Shown: piece after piece, positions 1 to 12,347 of the stretch
How positions within the stretch are numbered: position 1 is the stretch's first letter
Layout: the number at the start of each line of letters is the position of its first letter
DNA from: Stenotrophomonas acidaminiphila
Lineage (GTDB): Bacteria; Pseudomonadota; Gammaproteobacteria; Xanthomonadales; Xanthomonadaceae
Length of the DNA stretch: 64,000 nt
NCBI GenBank assembly: GCA_002951995.1
Contig: CP019797.1
Coordinates: 2,092,501-2,156,500, forward strand
Direction of reading: 5' to 3'
Translations under genes and position numbers: made by a program
The notes under the pieces: model-generated
What the model was told of the DNA's origin: nothing
What the model saw: only the letters and a program-made list of their open reading frames with translations
Databases searched by the model: none

Positions 1-163
1 ACCTGCGCGCCGCCACGCAGCGAGGCGCAGATCTCGGCCAGGGTCGTGCCGCAGACCACCACCCGGCCACCGACCAGCGCCTGCCGCAGGCAGGCCTCCA
101 CCGCGTCGGCGCGGGGCCGTCGCTGAGCAGTTCGATCAGCACCGGGGAATCGACCGCGATCAT
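1..163 (-). CDS. vapC: VapC-like PIN-domain toxin, 5' part, frameshifted and cut by window start
   Basis: Read on the minus strand from the ATG at 163. The first residues (MIAVDSPVLIELLSD) carry the N-terminal acidic residue of a PIN ribonuclease (D5). The frame is lost after about residue 16, at the G run 113-116. Adding one base restores a continuous PIN reading (DAVEACLRQALVGG, then TTLAEICASL) to the window edge. The start overlaps the antitoxin stop by ATGA, as in vapBC operons. VapC toxins are Mg-dependent RNases, often cutting initiator tRNA or rRNA; the target here is unknown. The C-terminal acidic residues lie outside the window. The break is probably a sequencing error, but a dead toxin cannot be excluded. 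Confidence 0.7.
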   Translation of the reverse strand, partial: MIAVDSPVLIELLSDGPAPTRWRPACGRRWSVAGWWSAARPWPRSAPRCVAARR

Positions 164-402
164 GCGCCGCCGGCCTCGCCGGCCTCGTCGCGCACGGTAC
201 GCACGGCCTGCTCGGCGGACGGGAAGCCGTCCAGCGCGAACTTGCCACGGGCACGGGAAATGGCATCGTCCACGCTCTTGCGCAGGATGATGCGGCTGCC
301 TTCCAGCTCGACCTTCAACAGCGTGCCCTTGGTCAGGCCCAGCGCGTCGCGCACGGCCTTGGGCAGGGTGATCTGTCCGCGTTCAGCAACGGTGGCTTCC
401 AT
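160..402 (-). CDS. vapB: VapB-type antitoxin with AbrB/MazE swapped-hairpin fold
   Basis: An 80-residue protein. Residues 1-45 match the AbrB/SpoVT DNA-binding fold (VAERGQITLPKAVRDALGL, then a KGTLLKVELEGSRIIL strand region). The tail (52-80) is the likely toxin-binding part. The ATG at 402 is preferred because a GGAGGG ribosome site lies just upstream; the open frame continues further but has no such site. It overlaps the vapC start (ATGA), so the two are translationally coupled. VapB proteins neutralise VapC and repress their own operon; a near-palindrome over the -10 box supports autoregulation here. Confidence 0.85.
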   Translation of the reverse strand: MEATVAERGQITLPKAVRDALGLTKGTLLKVELEGSRIILRKSVDDAISRARGKFALDGFPSAEQAVRTVRDEAGEAGGA

Positions 403-417
403 CGGGCGCCCTCCAAA

Positions 418-456
418 GTATGCACGAATTATACATACCTTGACCCGCATACCCAA
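418..456 (-). promoter_or_regulatory. vapBC promoter with operator-like inverted repeat
   Basis: On the minus strand a TATAAT box (433-428) sits 17 bp from TTGGGT (456-451). The inverted repeat GTATG-N11-CATAC (418-438) overlaps the -10 box, and the antitoxin ATG is at 402. This placement fits autorepression by a VapB/VapBC complex. The elements are seen in the sequence; their use is inferred. Confidence 0.6.
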
Positions 457-682
457 GCGCACGGGGCACCCTTGGCAGCGCCGCAAGGCTTGTGCCGCAA
501 GGGTCTGCGCCCTTCCCGTGACATGGCTGCAACAAACCGGTGCGTATGCTCGGGGGCCTGCACCGGCCCCGCCCCCGGAAAGATCGTCCATACTCGGGCG
601 ACCGCTTCACTGAACGGGGCGCACCGCGCCAGCCAGCGCGCGCCTGAGCGCCGCCGCACGCCATCCGCAACAGGAGTCAGCC

Positions 683-3439
<2,757 letters not shown>

Positions 3440-4021
3440 GCGCCTGCGGCAACACGCAACCCCGCCCCGCGCAGCGCGCGGGGCGTTCGTCAACACCGCG
3501 TGGCAGTACCACGCGCGGGTGGTCCGCCCGCCCTCACCCGCGAGAGGGTCTGCTGCCACACGTACTTCGCCAGCCGGCAACGAAGAAGGTGACGTAAGCG
3601 CCTGCTGCAACCTGAAGGCCCTGCCCTGCCCGCGCAGCGCGCGGTATTCGTCCGTACCGCGCGGCAATACGACGCGCGGGTGGTCCACCCTCATCCGCGA
3701 GTGGGCCTGTTGCCACACGTACTTCGCCCACCGGCAGCGAAGAAGGTGACGTAAGCGCCTGCTGCAACCTGAAGGCCCTGCCCTGCCCCGCGCAGCGCGC
3801 GGTATTCGTCCGTACCGCGCGGCAGTGCCCAGCACAGGCCTCCCGCACTCGCCCGCAGGGGCGGCCTGCTGCAACCGGGAAGACCGGCGGCAACGACAGC
3901 GAGATTGGCATCGCGTGGAGCGCGCAGGCGTCCCGGCCGGTGCCACGCGCGGCCCCGGGTTTGTGCCGGGCGCGCCGCTTGGGCCATGATCGCCGTCTGT
4001 CATCGCCACGAAGGGAGTTCG

Positions 4022-5161
4022 ATGGGTATCGATGCATCGCGTCGCCGCGTGCTGGGCTGGGGCGGCGGTCTGCTGGCGGGGCTGGCCGTGCCGGCCGCCG
4101 CGACGAACGGGGCAGCGCCCGCCGCCATTGCCTCGGCCGACAGCAGTGCGCTGTATGCCCGCGCCCTGGTCCTGGATGCCAATGTGCTGGCGTCGATCGG
4201 CGCGCTGCTGGATGACGATGCGCAGGCGCTGCACCTGCGTCAGATACGCGACTCGGGCATCAGCGCGATCAAGACCACGCTCGGCGGCGCGGCCGGGTCA
4301 TTCGAGGAAACCGTCGCCGACATCGCCCGCGCGCAGCAACTGGTCGAATCGGTGCCGGAGATGTTCCTCAAGGTCGTCCACCACGCCGACCTGGCGCGCG
4401 CCAAGCGCGAAGGCCGGGTGGCGCTGATCTTCTCGTTCGAGGCCGCCACCATGCTCGAGGACAGGCTCGAGCGCATCGACCTGTTCCGCGGGCTCGGGGT
4501 ACGGGTCATGCAGTTGTCCTACAACCACGCCTCGCCGTTCGGCGGCGGTTGCCTGGACGCCGCGCCCAGTGGCCTGAGCCCGCTCGGGCGCGAAGCCGTG
4601 GCCCGCATGAACGACTGCGGCGTGGCGTTGGACCTCAGCCACTCCAGCGCCCTGGCCACGCGCGAAGGCATCGAGGCCAGCCGCACGCCACCGCTGATCA
4701 CCCACGCCGGCTGCAGCGCGGTGTTCGAGCATCCGCGCAACAAGCGCGATACCGAGTTGCGGGCGATGGCCGACAAGGGCGGCGTGGTCGGCATCTACAT
4801 GCTGCCGTTCCTCACCGAAGACAGCCGCCAGCCGCTGCTGGCCGACTACATCGCGCACCTCGAGCACGCGCTGCGCGTGTGTGGCGAGGATCACGTCGGG
4901 ATCGGCAGCGACGCGCTGTTCTTCCCGGTGGACGCGCAGGACATCCGCGACATGGAGCGGCAGATGCGCGAACGCCGGCTGGCCGGCACCGGTGCGCCGG
5001 GCGAGAACCGCACGCCCTACCTGCCCGACGCCAACAGCCCGCGCCGGCTGGCGCAGGTGGCCGATGCGCTGCTGCGCCGCGGGCACCCGCCGCGCGTGGT
5101 GGACAAAGTCCTGGGCGCCAACTTCGCCCGCGCCTTCGGCGATATCTGGGGCAACGGATGA
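4022..5161 (+). CDS. M19 (renal dipeptidase-like) membrane dipeptidase homologue with Tat signal
   Basis: A 379-residue protein. The N-terminus SRRRVLGWGGGLLAGLA is a twin-arginine signal, so export to the periplasm is expected. Family M19 hydrolyses dipeptides with a two-zinc centre. Family landmarks present are the glutamate in FSFEAATM, the histidine in DLSHSS and the histidine in ITHAGCSAVFEHPRNKRD, followed by GGVVGI and VGIGSD. The usual N-terminal HxD zinc pair is replaced by LDANV (51-55), so a normal di-zinc site is doubtful. The ATG at 4022 follows AAGGGAG. It converges on dnaB. Either a divergent dipeptidase or a non-peptidase M19 protein. Confidence 0.8.
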   Translation: MGIDASRRRVLGWGGGLLAGLAVPAAATNGAAPAAIASADSSALYARALVLDANVLASIGALLDDDAQALHLRQIRDSGISAIKTTLGGAAGSFEETVADIARAQQLVESVPEMFLKVVHHADLARAKREGRVALIFSFEAATMLEDRLERIDLFRGLGVRVMQLSYNHASPFGGGCLDAAPSGLSPLGREAVARMNDCGVALDLSHSSALATREGIEASRTPPLITHAGCSAVFEHPRNKRDTELRAMADKGGVVGIYMLPFLTEDSRQPLLADYIAHLEHALRVCGEDHVGIGSDALFFPVDAQDIRDMERQMRERRLAGTGAPGENRTPYLPDANSPRRLAQVADALLRRGHPPRVVDKVLGANFARAFGDIWGNG

Positions 5162-5174
5162 GATCGCCGGCGCG

Positions 5175-6590
5175 TTACTCGAACGCGCCGACGCTGTCGT
5201 GGCTGAGGTTGTCGAAGCGGGTGTATTCGCCGAAGAACTTCAGCTTGCACGATCCGGTGGGGCCACCACGGTGCTTGCCGATGATGATCTCGGCCAGGCC
5301 CTTGTCCGGCGAGTTTTCCTTGTTGTAGTACTCGTCGCGGTAGATGAACACGATCATGTCCGCGTCCTGCTCGATGGCGCCCGATTCGCGCAGGTCGGCC
5401 ATCACCGGGCGCTTGTCGGTACGCGTTTCCAGCGAGCGGTTGAGCTGGGACAGCGCGATCACCGGCACGTTCAGCTCCTTGGCCAGTCCCTTGAGCGAAC
5501 GCGAGATCTCCGAGATCTCGGTGGCGCGGTTCTCGCTGTTGCCGGGCACGCTCATCAGCTGCAGGTAGTCGATCACCACCAGCCCCAGGTCATGCTCGCG
5601 CTTGAGCCGGCGGCACTTGGAGCGCAGCACTTCCGGCGACACGCCCGGGGTGTCGTCGATGAAGATCTTGGTTTCCTTGAGCATGCGGATGGCGCTGGTG
5701 ACGCGGCTCCAGTCCTCGTCCTCGAGCTGGCCGGTGCGCAGTCGCGTGGCGTTGATGCGGCCGTTGGAGGAAATCAGGCGCATGGCCAGCTGCGAGGCCG
5801 ACATTTCCATGGAGAACACCGCCACGCCTTTCTTCGACTTGATCGCCGCGTACTCGGCGATGTTCAGCGCGAAGGTGGTCTTGCCCATCGCCGGGCGCGC
5901 GGCCAGGATGATCAGGTCGGTCGGCTGCAGGCCGGCGGTCATCGCATCGAATTCGTTGTAACCGGTTGGCAGGCCGGTGATGTTGCCGCCGTTCTCGAAG
6001 CGGTTGCGCAGTTCCTCGAACGCATCCTTCAACGCGCCGGGCATGGCCACGAAGTCGGTGCGACCGCGTGCGCCCTGCTCGGCAATGGCGAACACCGATT
6101 TTTCCGCCGACGCCAGCAGTTCGGTGCTGTCGCGGCCCTCGGGCTGGAAGCCGTCGTTGACGATGTCGGTGCCGACCTGGATCAGCTGCCGCAGCACCGC
6201 CTTATCGCGCACGATCTCGGCGTAGGCGCCAATGTTGGCGGCCGACGGCGTGGTGCTGGCCAGTTCGATCAGGTAGGCGCCGTCGCCGACCTGCTCCAGC
6301 TTGCCCTGCGATTCGAACCACTCGCCCAGCGTCACCGCATCGAACGGCCGGTCGCGCTCGGACAGCTCGCGGATGGCGCGGTAGATCAGCTGGTGGTCGC
6401 GGCGGTAGAAGTCCTTTTCGGTCAGTGCCTCGTTGACCCGGTCGAAGGCCTCCGGCGCCAGCATCAGGCCGCCGAGCACCGCCTGTTCGGCCTCGACCGA
6501 ATGCGGGGGCACGCGCAGGGTGTCGATGCGCTGTTCGCCGCGCTCTGCGCGGTCGTTGCGGTCGGAACGGAAGCCAGGACGGGCAGACAT
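5175..6590 (-). CDS. dnaB: Replicative DNA helicase DnaB
   Basis: A 471-residue hexameric helicase that unwinds DNA ahead of the replisome. It has an N-terminal DnaB domain (about 25-130) and a RecA-like ATPase domain with Walker A ARPAMGKTTFA, Walker B LVVIDYLQLM, and the ALSQLNRSLETRTDKRP / DLRESGAIEQDAD motifs. The ATG at 6590 is chosen because the protein then begins just before the conserved LRVPPHSVEAEQAVLGG, with GAAGG upstream. No intein is seen at the usual ATPase insertion points. Separate from the rpsF-rpsR-rplI operon, with which it is linked in some other bacteria. Confidence 0.97.
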   Translation of the reverse strand: MSARPGFRSDRNDRAERGEQRIDTLRVPPHSVEAEQAVLGGLMLAPEAFDRVNEALTEKDFYRRDHQLIYRAIRELSERDRPFDAVTLGEWFESQGKLEQVGDGAYLIELASTTPSAANIGAYAEIVRDKAVLRQLIQVGTDIVNDGFQPEGRDSTELLASAEKSVFAIAEQGARGRTDFVAMPGALKDAFEELRNRFENGGNITGLPTGYNEFDAMTAGLQPTDLIILAARPAMGKTTFALNIAEYAAIKSKKGVAVFSMEMSASQLAMRLISSNGRINATRLRTGQLEDEDWSRVTSAIRMLKETKIFIDDTPGVSPEVLRSKCRRLKREHDLGLVVIDYLQLMSVPGNSENRATEISEISRSLKGLAKELNVPVIALSQLNRSLETRTDKRPVMADLRESGAIEQDADMIVFIYRDEYYNKENSPDKGLAEIIIGKHRGGPTGSCKLKFFGEYTRFDNLSHDSVGAFE

Positions 6591-6806
6591 GAAAAACCTT
6601 CGTGCAGCGGGAAAACGACCCGGCCATGGTAGGCCGATGCAGGCCGGCAATGTGGGGATAAGTCCGTGGACAAGCTGTCGGCAGCCCGTGGATGTGGCCA
6701 CCGGCCCCGCTTCACAAGGGCCTGCGACGCCACCGGCACGCAAACCCCGGCAGCGTCGCCGGTGCCGGGGTCCGCATTATCGCCCGATCGGGCCGCGCCG
6801 GCGCGT

Positions 6807-7364
6807 TCAGTGCCGGGCGTGGATCCGGATCCAGTCCAGGAAGCGGTCGACATACGCCTGCAGGAAGCGGCGGGTGCCGTCGTTGGTCACGCTACCATCG
6901 GCCTCGATCAGCCCTTCCTTGTACTGCAGGAAGGCCTCGGGCTGGGCCATCACCGACAGGTTGACGAACACCAGCACGTTGCGCAGGTGCTGCTGGGCCA
7001 TCGCGGTGCCGGCCGCGCCGGGCGAGGTCCCGATCACCGCCGCCGGCTTGCCGTCGAAGGCGCTGTCGCCGTACGGCCGCGAGGCGGTATCGATGGCGTT
7101 CTTGAGCACCCCGGGAATGGAGCGGTTGTACTCGGCGGTGACGAACAGCAGCGCATCGGCCTGGCGGATCGCGGCTTTCAGGCGCGTGCCCTGCGCCGGG
7201 AAGTCGCCGTCATGGTCCTGGTTGTAGAGCGGGATGTCGTCGATGCGCAGGTAGTCGAACCGCGCGCGATCGCCGGCCAGCTTCTCCAGGGCCAGCGCCA
7301 GGCGGCGGTTGTGGGACTCCTTGCGCAGGCTGCCGACAAGTACGGCGATGCGGTACGGTTGCAT
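6807..7364 (-). CDS. NAD(P)H-dependent FMN reductase family protein
   Basis: A 185-residue flavodoxin-like reductase. The N-terminal strand and phosphate loop VGSLRKESHNRRLA and the TAEYNRSIPGVLKNAID block are typical of the NADPH-dependent FMN reductase/azoreductase group (ChrR/YieF-like), which reduces flavins, quinones or metals in the cytoplasm. The ATG at 7364 (MQPYRIAVLVGS) follows GCGAGG and puts the first beta strand at the N-terminus; a longer start at 7409 is less likely. It lies alone between asnB and dnaB. The exact substrate cannot be read from sequence. Confidence 0.85.
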   Translation of the reverse strand: MQPYRIAVLVGSLRKESHNRRLALALEKLAGDRARFDYLRIDDIPLYNQDHDGDFPAQGTRLKAAIRQADALLFVTAEYNRSIPGVLKNAIDTASRPYGDSAFDGKPAAVIGTSPGAAGTAMAQQHLRNVLVFVNLSVMAQPEAFLQYKEGLIEADGSVTNDGTRRFLQAYVDRFLDWIRIHARH

Positions 7365-7437
7365 GGCGACCTCGCTGCGGTAAGGGAAGTCCAGCCTAGC
7401 CGACCGCACCTTGTTGGCCGGTGAAGGCCGGCCGCGG

Positions 7438-9381
7438 TCAGCCCGCCCGCACCTGCGCCCGCTGCGCCTGCCAGTGCGCCTGCCAGGCCTGGAACATCAG
7501 CACGTTCCACAGGTGGGTGTGCCACTTGCGCTCGCCCTGGCCGAAGCGCTGCCACAGCGTGGAGATGGCGGCCTCCTCGAACACCCCGTCCTGGCGCAGC
7601 CGTCGCGGATCGAGCAGGTCGCCGGCCCAGCCCTGCAGCTCGCCGCGCAGCCACTGCGTCACCGGCGCGCCGAAGCCGCGCTTGCCGCGGAACACCATCG
7701 CGTCGGGCAGGTAGCGCCGCAGCACCTGCTTGGGCAGGTACTTGCTGGTGCCGTCGCGCAGCTTCATGGCCAGCGGCAGCGACCAGGCGAACTCGGCCAC
7801 CTGCCAGTCCAGCAGTGGCGCGCGTGCCTCCAGGCTGGCCGCCATGCTGGTGCGGTCCACCTTGCACAGCAGGTCGTCGGCCAGATAGGTGGTGAAATCG
7901 GCCAGCATCATCGCGTCGGCCGCCGTGCCCTGCCCCTGCAGCGGGTCGGGCAGGCTGTAGAACGTGGCCGGCTCGCGTGCGCCACGCACCACCGCGGCGG
8001 GGTCGCGCCAGCGCGAGATGCGGTTGCGGTAGACATCGCCGATGCCGCTGGCGCCGGCCTCGGCCAGCAGCGCGGGCAGCCCGCCGGCGCGCGAATCCTC
8101 GCCCTGTGCCCGGGCACGACGGCCCAGCCAGCGGCGCAGCGGCGCCGGCACGCGCTGCAGCGCGCGCCAGTTGCGCAGCGCGCGCTGGTAGCGGGTGTAG
8201 CCGAAGAACAGTTCGTCGCCGCCATCGCCGGACAGCGCCACGGTGACCCCGCGCCGCGCCAGCCGCGCCACCAGCGCGGTCGGCACCTGCGAAGCATCGG
8301 CGAACGGCTCGTCGAACATCACCGGCAGCTCCGGCACCACCGCCAGCGCATCGGCACCGCTGACGTACAGCTCGGTGTGGTCGCAGCCCAGGTGGGCGGC
8401 GACCTCCCTGGCCAGCGGCGCCTCGTCGTGGTCGGAGTCCTCGAAGCCGATGCTGAAACTGTGCACCGGGGCCATGCTCTGCGCCTGCATCAGCGCCGTG
8501 ACGAGGGCCGAATCGGTGCCGCCGGACAGGAACACGCCCACCGGCACGTCGGCCACCATGCGCAGCGCCACGGCCTGGCGCAGCCGCGCGTCGAGCGCGT
8601 CGGTGGCCTCGGCCGCGCTGCCGGCGAACGGCGTGGCCAGGCAGGCGGCCATGCGCGAGGGCGCGTCCCAGTACGCCACCTGCGCCTGCGCCGGCCGGTG
8701 CGCGGCGGCACCGGCGGCCACCGCGGCCGCGTCCAGTTGCAGCACCCGGCCCGGCATCAGCTTGAACGCACGCTCGTGGATGCAGTGCGGCGCCGGGATG
8801 TAGTCCAGCCGCAGCAGCAGGGTCAGCGCGTCGCGGTCGATGCCGTTGTCGAACGCCGGGTGCCGCCACAGCGCCTTCAGTTCGGAACCGAACACCAGCG
8901 TGTCGCCGGCCCAGCCGTAGTACAGCGGCTTCTTGCCGACCCGGTCGCGGGCCAGCGACAGGCGTTGTTCGCGCCGGTCCCACAGCGCGATCGCGAACAT
9001 GCCGTTGCAGCGCCGCAGCGTCGCCTCCAGCCCCCACTGCACGACCGCGGCCAGCAGCACCTCGGTGTCGGAATGACCGTGGAAAGCATGGCCGAGCGGT
9101 TCCAGCTCGGCACGCAGCGTGGCGAAGTTGTAGATCTCGCCGTTGTAGGCCAGCCGGTAGCGGCCGTCGCTGGACGCCATCGGCTGGTGGCCCAGCGGCG
9201 ACAGGTCGAGGATGCTCAGCCGCCGGTGCGCCAGCGCCACGCCGGCGCCGGCATCGGCCCAGACGCCGCGGTCATCGGGACCGCGATGGGCCAGCGCATC
9301 GCCCATCGCGCCGGCCAGCGCCGCCAACTCCGCTTCCTGCAACCGCGCCTGCGATTGCAGTATTCCCGCCAGTCCACACAT
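7438..9381 (-). CDS. asnB: Glutamine-hydrolysing asparagine synthetase
   Basis: A 647-residue class II amidotransferase. C2 is the glutaminase nucleophile (MCGLAGIL), followed by HRGPDD and YNGEIYN. The synthetase half has the pyrophosphate loop GVFLSGGTDSALV and later ALSGDGGDELFFGY. It makes asparagine, or amidates another acid, from glutamine and ATP. The start is 8 bases after the E1 stop, so the two may be co-transcribed. At this length it resembles the AsnB copies often tied to surface polysaccharide or secondary pathways, but no such genes are nearby. Confidence 0.92.
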   Translation of the reverse strand: MCGLAGILQSQARLQEAELAALAGAMGDALAHRGPDDRGVWADAGAGVALAHRRLSILDLSPLGHQPMASSDGRYRLAYNGEIYNFATLRAELEPLGHAFHGHSDTEVLLAAVVQWGLEATLRRCNGMFAIALWDRREQRLSLARDRVGKKPLYYGWAGDTLVFGSELKALWRHPAFDNGIDRDALTLLLRLDYIPAPHCIHERAFKLMPGRVLQLDAAAVAAGAAAHRPAQAQVAYWDAPSRMAACLATPFAGSAAEATDALDARLRQAVALRMVADVPVGVFLSGGTDSALVTALMQAQSMAPVHSFSIGFEDSDHDEAPLAREVAAHLGCDHTELYVSGADALAVVPELPVMFDEPFADASQVPTALVARLARRGVTVALSGDGGDELFFGYTRYQRALRNWRALQRVPAPLRRWLGRRARAQGEDSRAGGLPALLAEAGASGIGDVYRNRISRWRDPAAVVRGAREPATFYSLPDPLQGQGTAADAMMLADFTTYLADDLLCKVDRTSMAASLEARAPLLDWQVAEFAWSLPLAMKLRDGTSKYLPKQVLRRYLPDAMVFRGKRGFGAPVTQWLRGELQGWAGDLLDPRRLRQDGVFEEAAISTLWQRFGQGERKWHTHLWNVLMFQAWQAHWQAQRAQVRAG

Positions 9382-9389
9382 ACAGATCG

Positions 9390-11665
9390 TTATCCACGCG
9401 CCAGCTCGGCTGCGGCGCTCACCACGTCATTGTCGCCCGGAAGCACCAGCAGTGCGGCGCCGGCCAGCGGCGTGTAGGTGTCGGCGCCGGTCACCCGGCG
9501 CAGCGGCACGCCGCCGAAGCCGGCCTCGACCAGCGCGGTGATCACCCCTCGCCCACGCCGGCGCTGTGCCGGCCCTCGTCCAGCACGATGATGCGCCGGG
9601 CGCCGCTGGCCTGCTCGGCGATGTAGGCGGCGTTGAGCGGCACCAGCCAGCGCAGGTCCACCACCCGCACCTTCCAGCCCTGCGCCGCCTCGATGGCGCG
9701 CGCCGCGCGCAGCGCCATCGGCACGCCGTTGCCGTAGGTGAACACCACCAGGTCGTCGTTGCCCTCGCCGTAGACACGGCCCTGGCCCAGTTCCAGCGCC
9801 TGCTCCGGCGCCGGGTACGGGAACAGCCACTGGCCGTCGCCGGCCTCGTACAGGTCCTTGGCCATGTACAGCGCGATCGGCTCGAGGAACACGCACACCC
9901 GCCCGTCCACCCTGGACAGCGCCGCCAGCGTGCGCAGCATCATCGCCGCATCGTCGCCACGCGACGGGCAGCCGACCACCAGCCCGGGGATGTCGCGGAT
10001 GGCGGTGATCGAATTGTCGTTGTGGAAATGGCCGCCGAAGCCCTTCTGGTAGCCCAGCCCGGCGATGCGGATCAGCATCGGGTTGCGGTACTGGTCGTTG
10101 GAGAAGAACTGCAGCGAGCAGGCTTCGCCGCGCACCTGGTCGATGGCGTTGTGCAGGTAGGCCAGGTACTGGATCTCCGGCACCGGCAGCATGCCCATGT
10201 TGGCGAAGCCCTGGGCCATGCCCAGGATCATGGTCTCGTCGAGCAGGGTATTGAACACCCGGCGCGGGCCGAACGCCTTGTGCAGGCCCTTGGTCACCGT
10301 GTAGACGCCGCCCTTCTGCGCCACGTCCTCGCCGAACAGCAGGGTGTCCGGGTACTTGCAGAACAGGTCGTGCAGGGCCTGGTTGATCTGGATGGCAAGG
10401 TGCCGCGGCGGCAGGTTCTCGGGCAGCGACGCCTCGCTGCCGAACACCTGCAGGCGGCGCTGCGCGTAGTCGGCGCGGGTCGCCTCGGCGCGCACCTGCT
10501 CCGGGGTGTACGGCGCCAGCGGCGCCATCACGTCCTTGAGCGAGGTCAGCCGCGGGCGCTGGTCAGCCTCCTCGGCGGCGGCGAAACAGCGCGCGCGGGT
10601 GCGCTCGTACAACGCCAGCACCTCGTCGGCGCTCATCACCCCGGACTCGACCGCGATCTGCGCCGAGCGCAGCAACGGGTCGCCCGCCTCCACCGCGCAC
10701 AGTTCCTCCAGCGCGCGCCATTCGATCTCGAAGTCGGTGCCGGCGTGGCCCATGATGCGGGTGGTGCGCAGGTGCAGGAAGGTCGGCCGGCGGGTGCGCC
10801 GGCAATGCTCCACCGCGCGCTGCACGTCGGCGTAGCCGGCGGCCAGGTCCAGGCCGTCGGCGAAGAAGTAATCCAGGTCCGGGCGGTTGCGGAAGCTCTC
10901 GGCGATCCAGCCCCCGGGGGTCTTCACCGAGATGCCGATGCCATTGTCCTCGCACACGTACAGCACCGGCGCCGGCAGCTTCTGGTAGGCGGTCCACGAC
11001 GCGGCGTTGAAGGCGGTCTGGGCGGTGGCATGGTTGGCCGAGGCGTCGCCGAAGGAACAGATGGCGATGCTGTCGCCCGGCACCGGCAGCTCCACCCCGA
11101 GGCGCTTGCCGGCCTCGATCGCCAGCGCCGTGCCCAGCGCCTTGGGCAGGTGCGAGGCGATGGTCGAGGTCTGCGGCAACACCCACAACGGCTTGCTGCC
11201 CCACACCTTGTGGCGGCCGCCGCTGGCCGGGTCCTCGGCGCTGGCGGCGAAGCTCAGCGCCGAGTCCATGATCGGGTCCATGCCCGGCAGCTTGCGGAAG
11301 CGCTCGGCCATGAAGCCGCCGGAACGGTAGTGCAGGAACGCCGGGTCGGTATGGCGGGTGGCGCGCGCCACCATGGCATTGCCTTCATGCCCGGAGGAGC
11401 CGATGGTGTAGAAGACCTTGTTCTGCACGCGCAGCACGCGCGCCATCAGGTCCAGGTGGCGGCTCACCAGCTGCGATTCGAACAGTTCGCGGAATCCGCG
11501 CGCGTCCAGCGCGCTGCCCGGCAGCACCGGCGCCCCGTCCTGCGGCGCACCGGCCGGCCCCTGCCCCAGCCCCCTCACGAATTCGATGAAATTGGTATCG
11601 CAGATCTCGGCGCGGTTCAGGCCCTTCATGCGGGCCGGAATGGGGTTGGGTACACGGGCGAACAT
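9390..11665 (-). CDS. Fused alpha/beta E1 of a 2-oxoacid dehydrogenase, frameshifted near the 3' end
   Basis: Thiamine-diphosphate E1 with alpha and beta subunits in one chain, 758 residues once one base is restored. The alpha part has GSSGHEGNAM and the ThDP motif GDASANHATAQTAFN. The beta part starts near LPPRHLAIQINQAL and has LLFGEDVAQKGGVYTVTKGL. The frame breaks at the C run 9545-9548 after RHSAGVGEG; with one more base it continues VITALVEAGFGGVPLRRV to a stop at 9390. The ATG at 11665 follows GGAG. Substrate (pyruvate, branched-chain or other 2-oxoacid) is not evident, and no E2 or E3 gene is adjacent. The break is probably a sequencing error. Confidence 0.88.
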
Positions 11666-11708
11666 CAGGCAGGACTCCACGGTGCAGACGGGTTGGGGAA
11701 AGGAAGGA

Positions 11709-12347
11709 TCAGGGTGACGCGGCGAAGTTGCGCAGCACCTCCGGCGAGGGATCGGGCATGGCCACGAAGCCGGGCCGGGCGCGCAGCGCCTGCAGCCAGC
11801 GGCCGATGGCCGGATAGGAGGACAGTTCGATGCCGCCGTCGGCGGCGACCGCGGTATAGGCGAACAGCGCGATATCGGCGATGCCGTAGTCCGGCCCGGT
11901 GAACCAGGCGTGGCCGGTCAAGTGCTGCTCCATCACCGCCAGCGCCGCATGGCCGCGCTCGCGCAGCCGGGGCAGCTCCTGCCGCCGCGGCGAATCCGGT
12001 GGCGTCCAGCCCCGGATGAAACGCGCCACCGCGATGTATGGCTCATGGCTGTACTGCTCGAAGAACATCCACGAAAGCGCCTGCGCGCGCTGCCAGCCAT
12101 CGGCCGGCAGGAACGGCGTGCCTTCGGCCAGCCAGAACAGGATGGCATTGGACTCGGTGAGCACGCGCCCGTCGCCGCGCTCCAGCAGCGGCACCTTGCC
12201 GTTCGGATTCAGCGCCAGGAAAGCGGCCGTGCGGGTCTGGCCGGCGGCACTGTCCACCTCGACCCAGCGATGGCGCGTGCCCAGCTGCGCCAGCAACAAA
12301 CGGACCTTGTGGCAATTGCCCGAGGTGGACATGCCATACACCGTCAA
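11709..12347 (-). CDS. Glutathione S-transferase family protein
   Basis: A soluble GST of about 212 residues. The N-terminal thioredoxin-like half includes TVYGMSTSGNCHKVRLLLAQ and ALNPNGKVPLLE followed by LTESNAILFWLA. The C-terminal helical half has FTGPDYGIADIALFAY. No ATG fits the first beta strand, so a TTG at 12347 preceded by AGGTG is chosen; an internal ATG at 12332 would remove the strand. It conjugates or reduces with glutathione, and the substrate is unknown. About 240 bases of apparently empty sequence lie upstream. Confidence 0.82.
   Translation of the reverse strand: MTVYGMSTSGNCHKVRLLLAQLGTRHRWVEVDSAAGQTRTAAFLALNPNGKVPLLERGDGRVLTESNAILFWLAEGTPFLPADGWQRAQALSWMFFEQYSHEPYIAVARFIRGWTPPDSPRRQELPRLRERGHAALAVMEQHLTGHAWFTGPDYGIADIALFAYTAVAADGGIELSSYPAIGRWLQALRARPGFVAMPDPSPEVLRNFAASP

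Noticed and set aside
6640..6690. DnaA-box-like sequences (TGTGGGGATAA, CGTGGACAA) upstream of dnaB
   Set aside because: Each differs from TTATCCACA by two or more bases, and no AT-rich unwinding element or cluster is present, so an origin is not supported.
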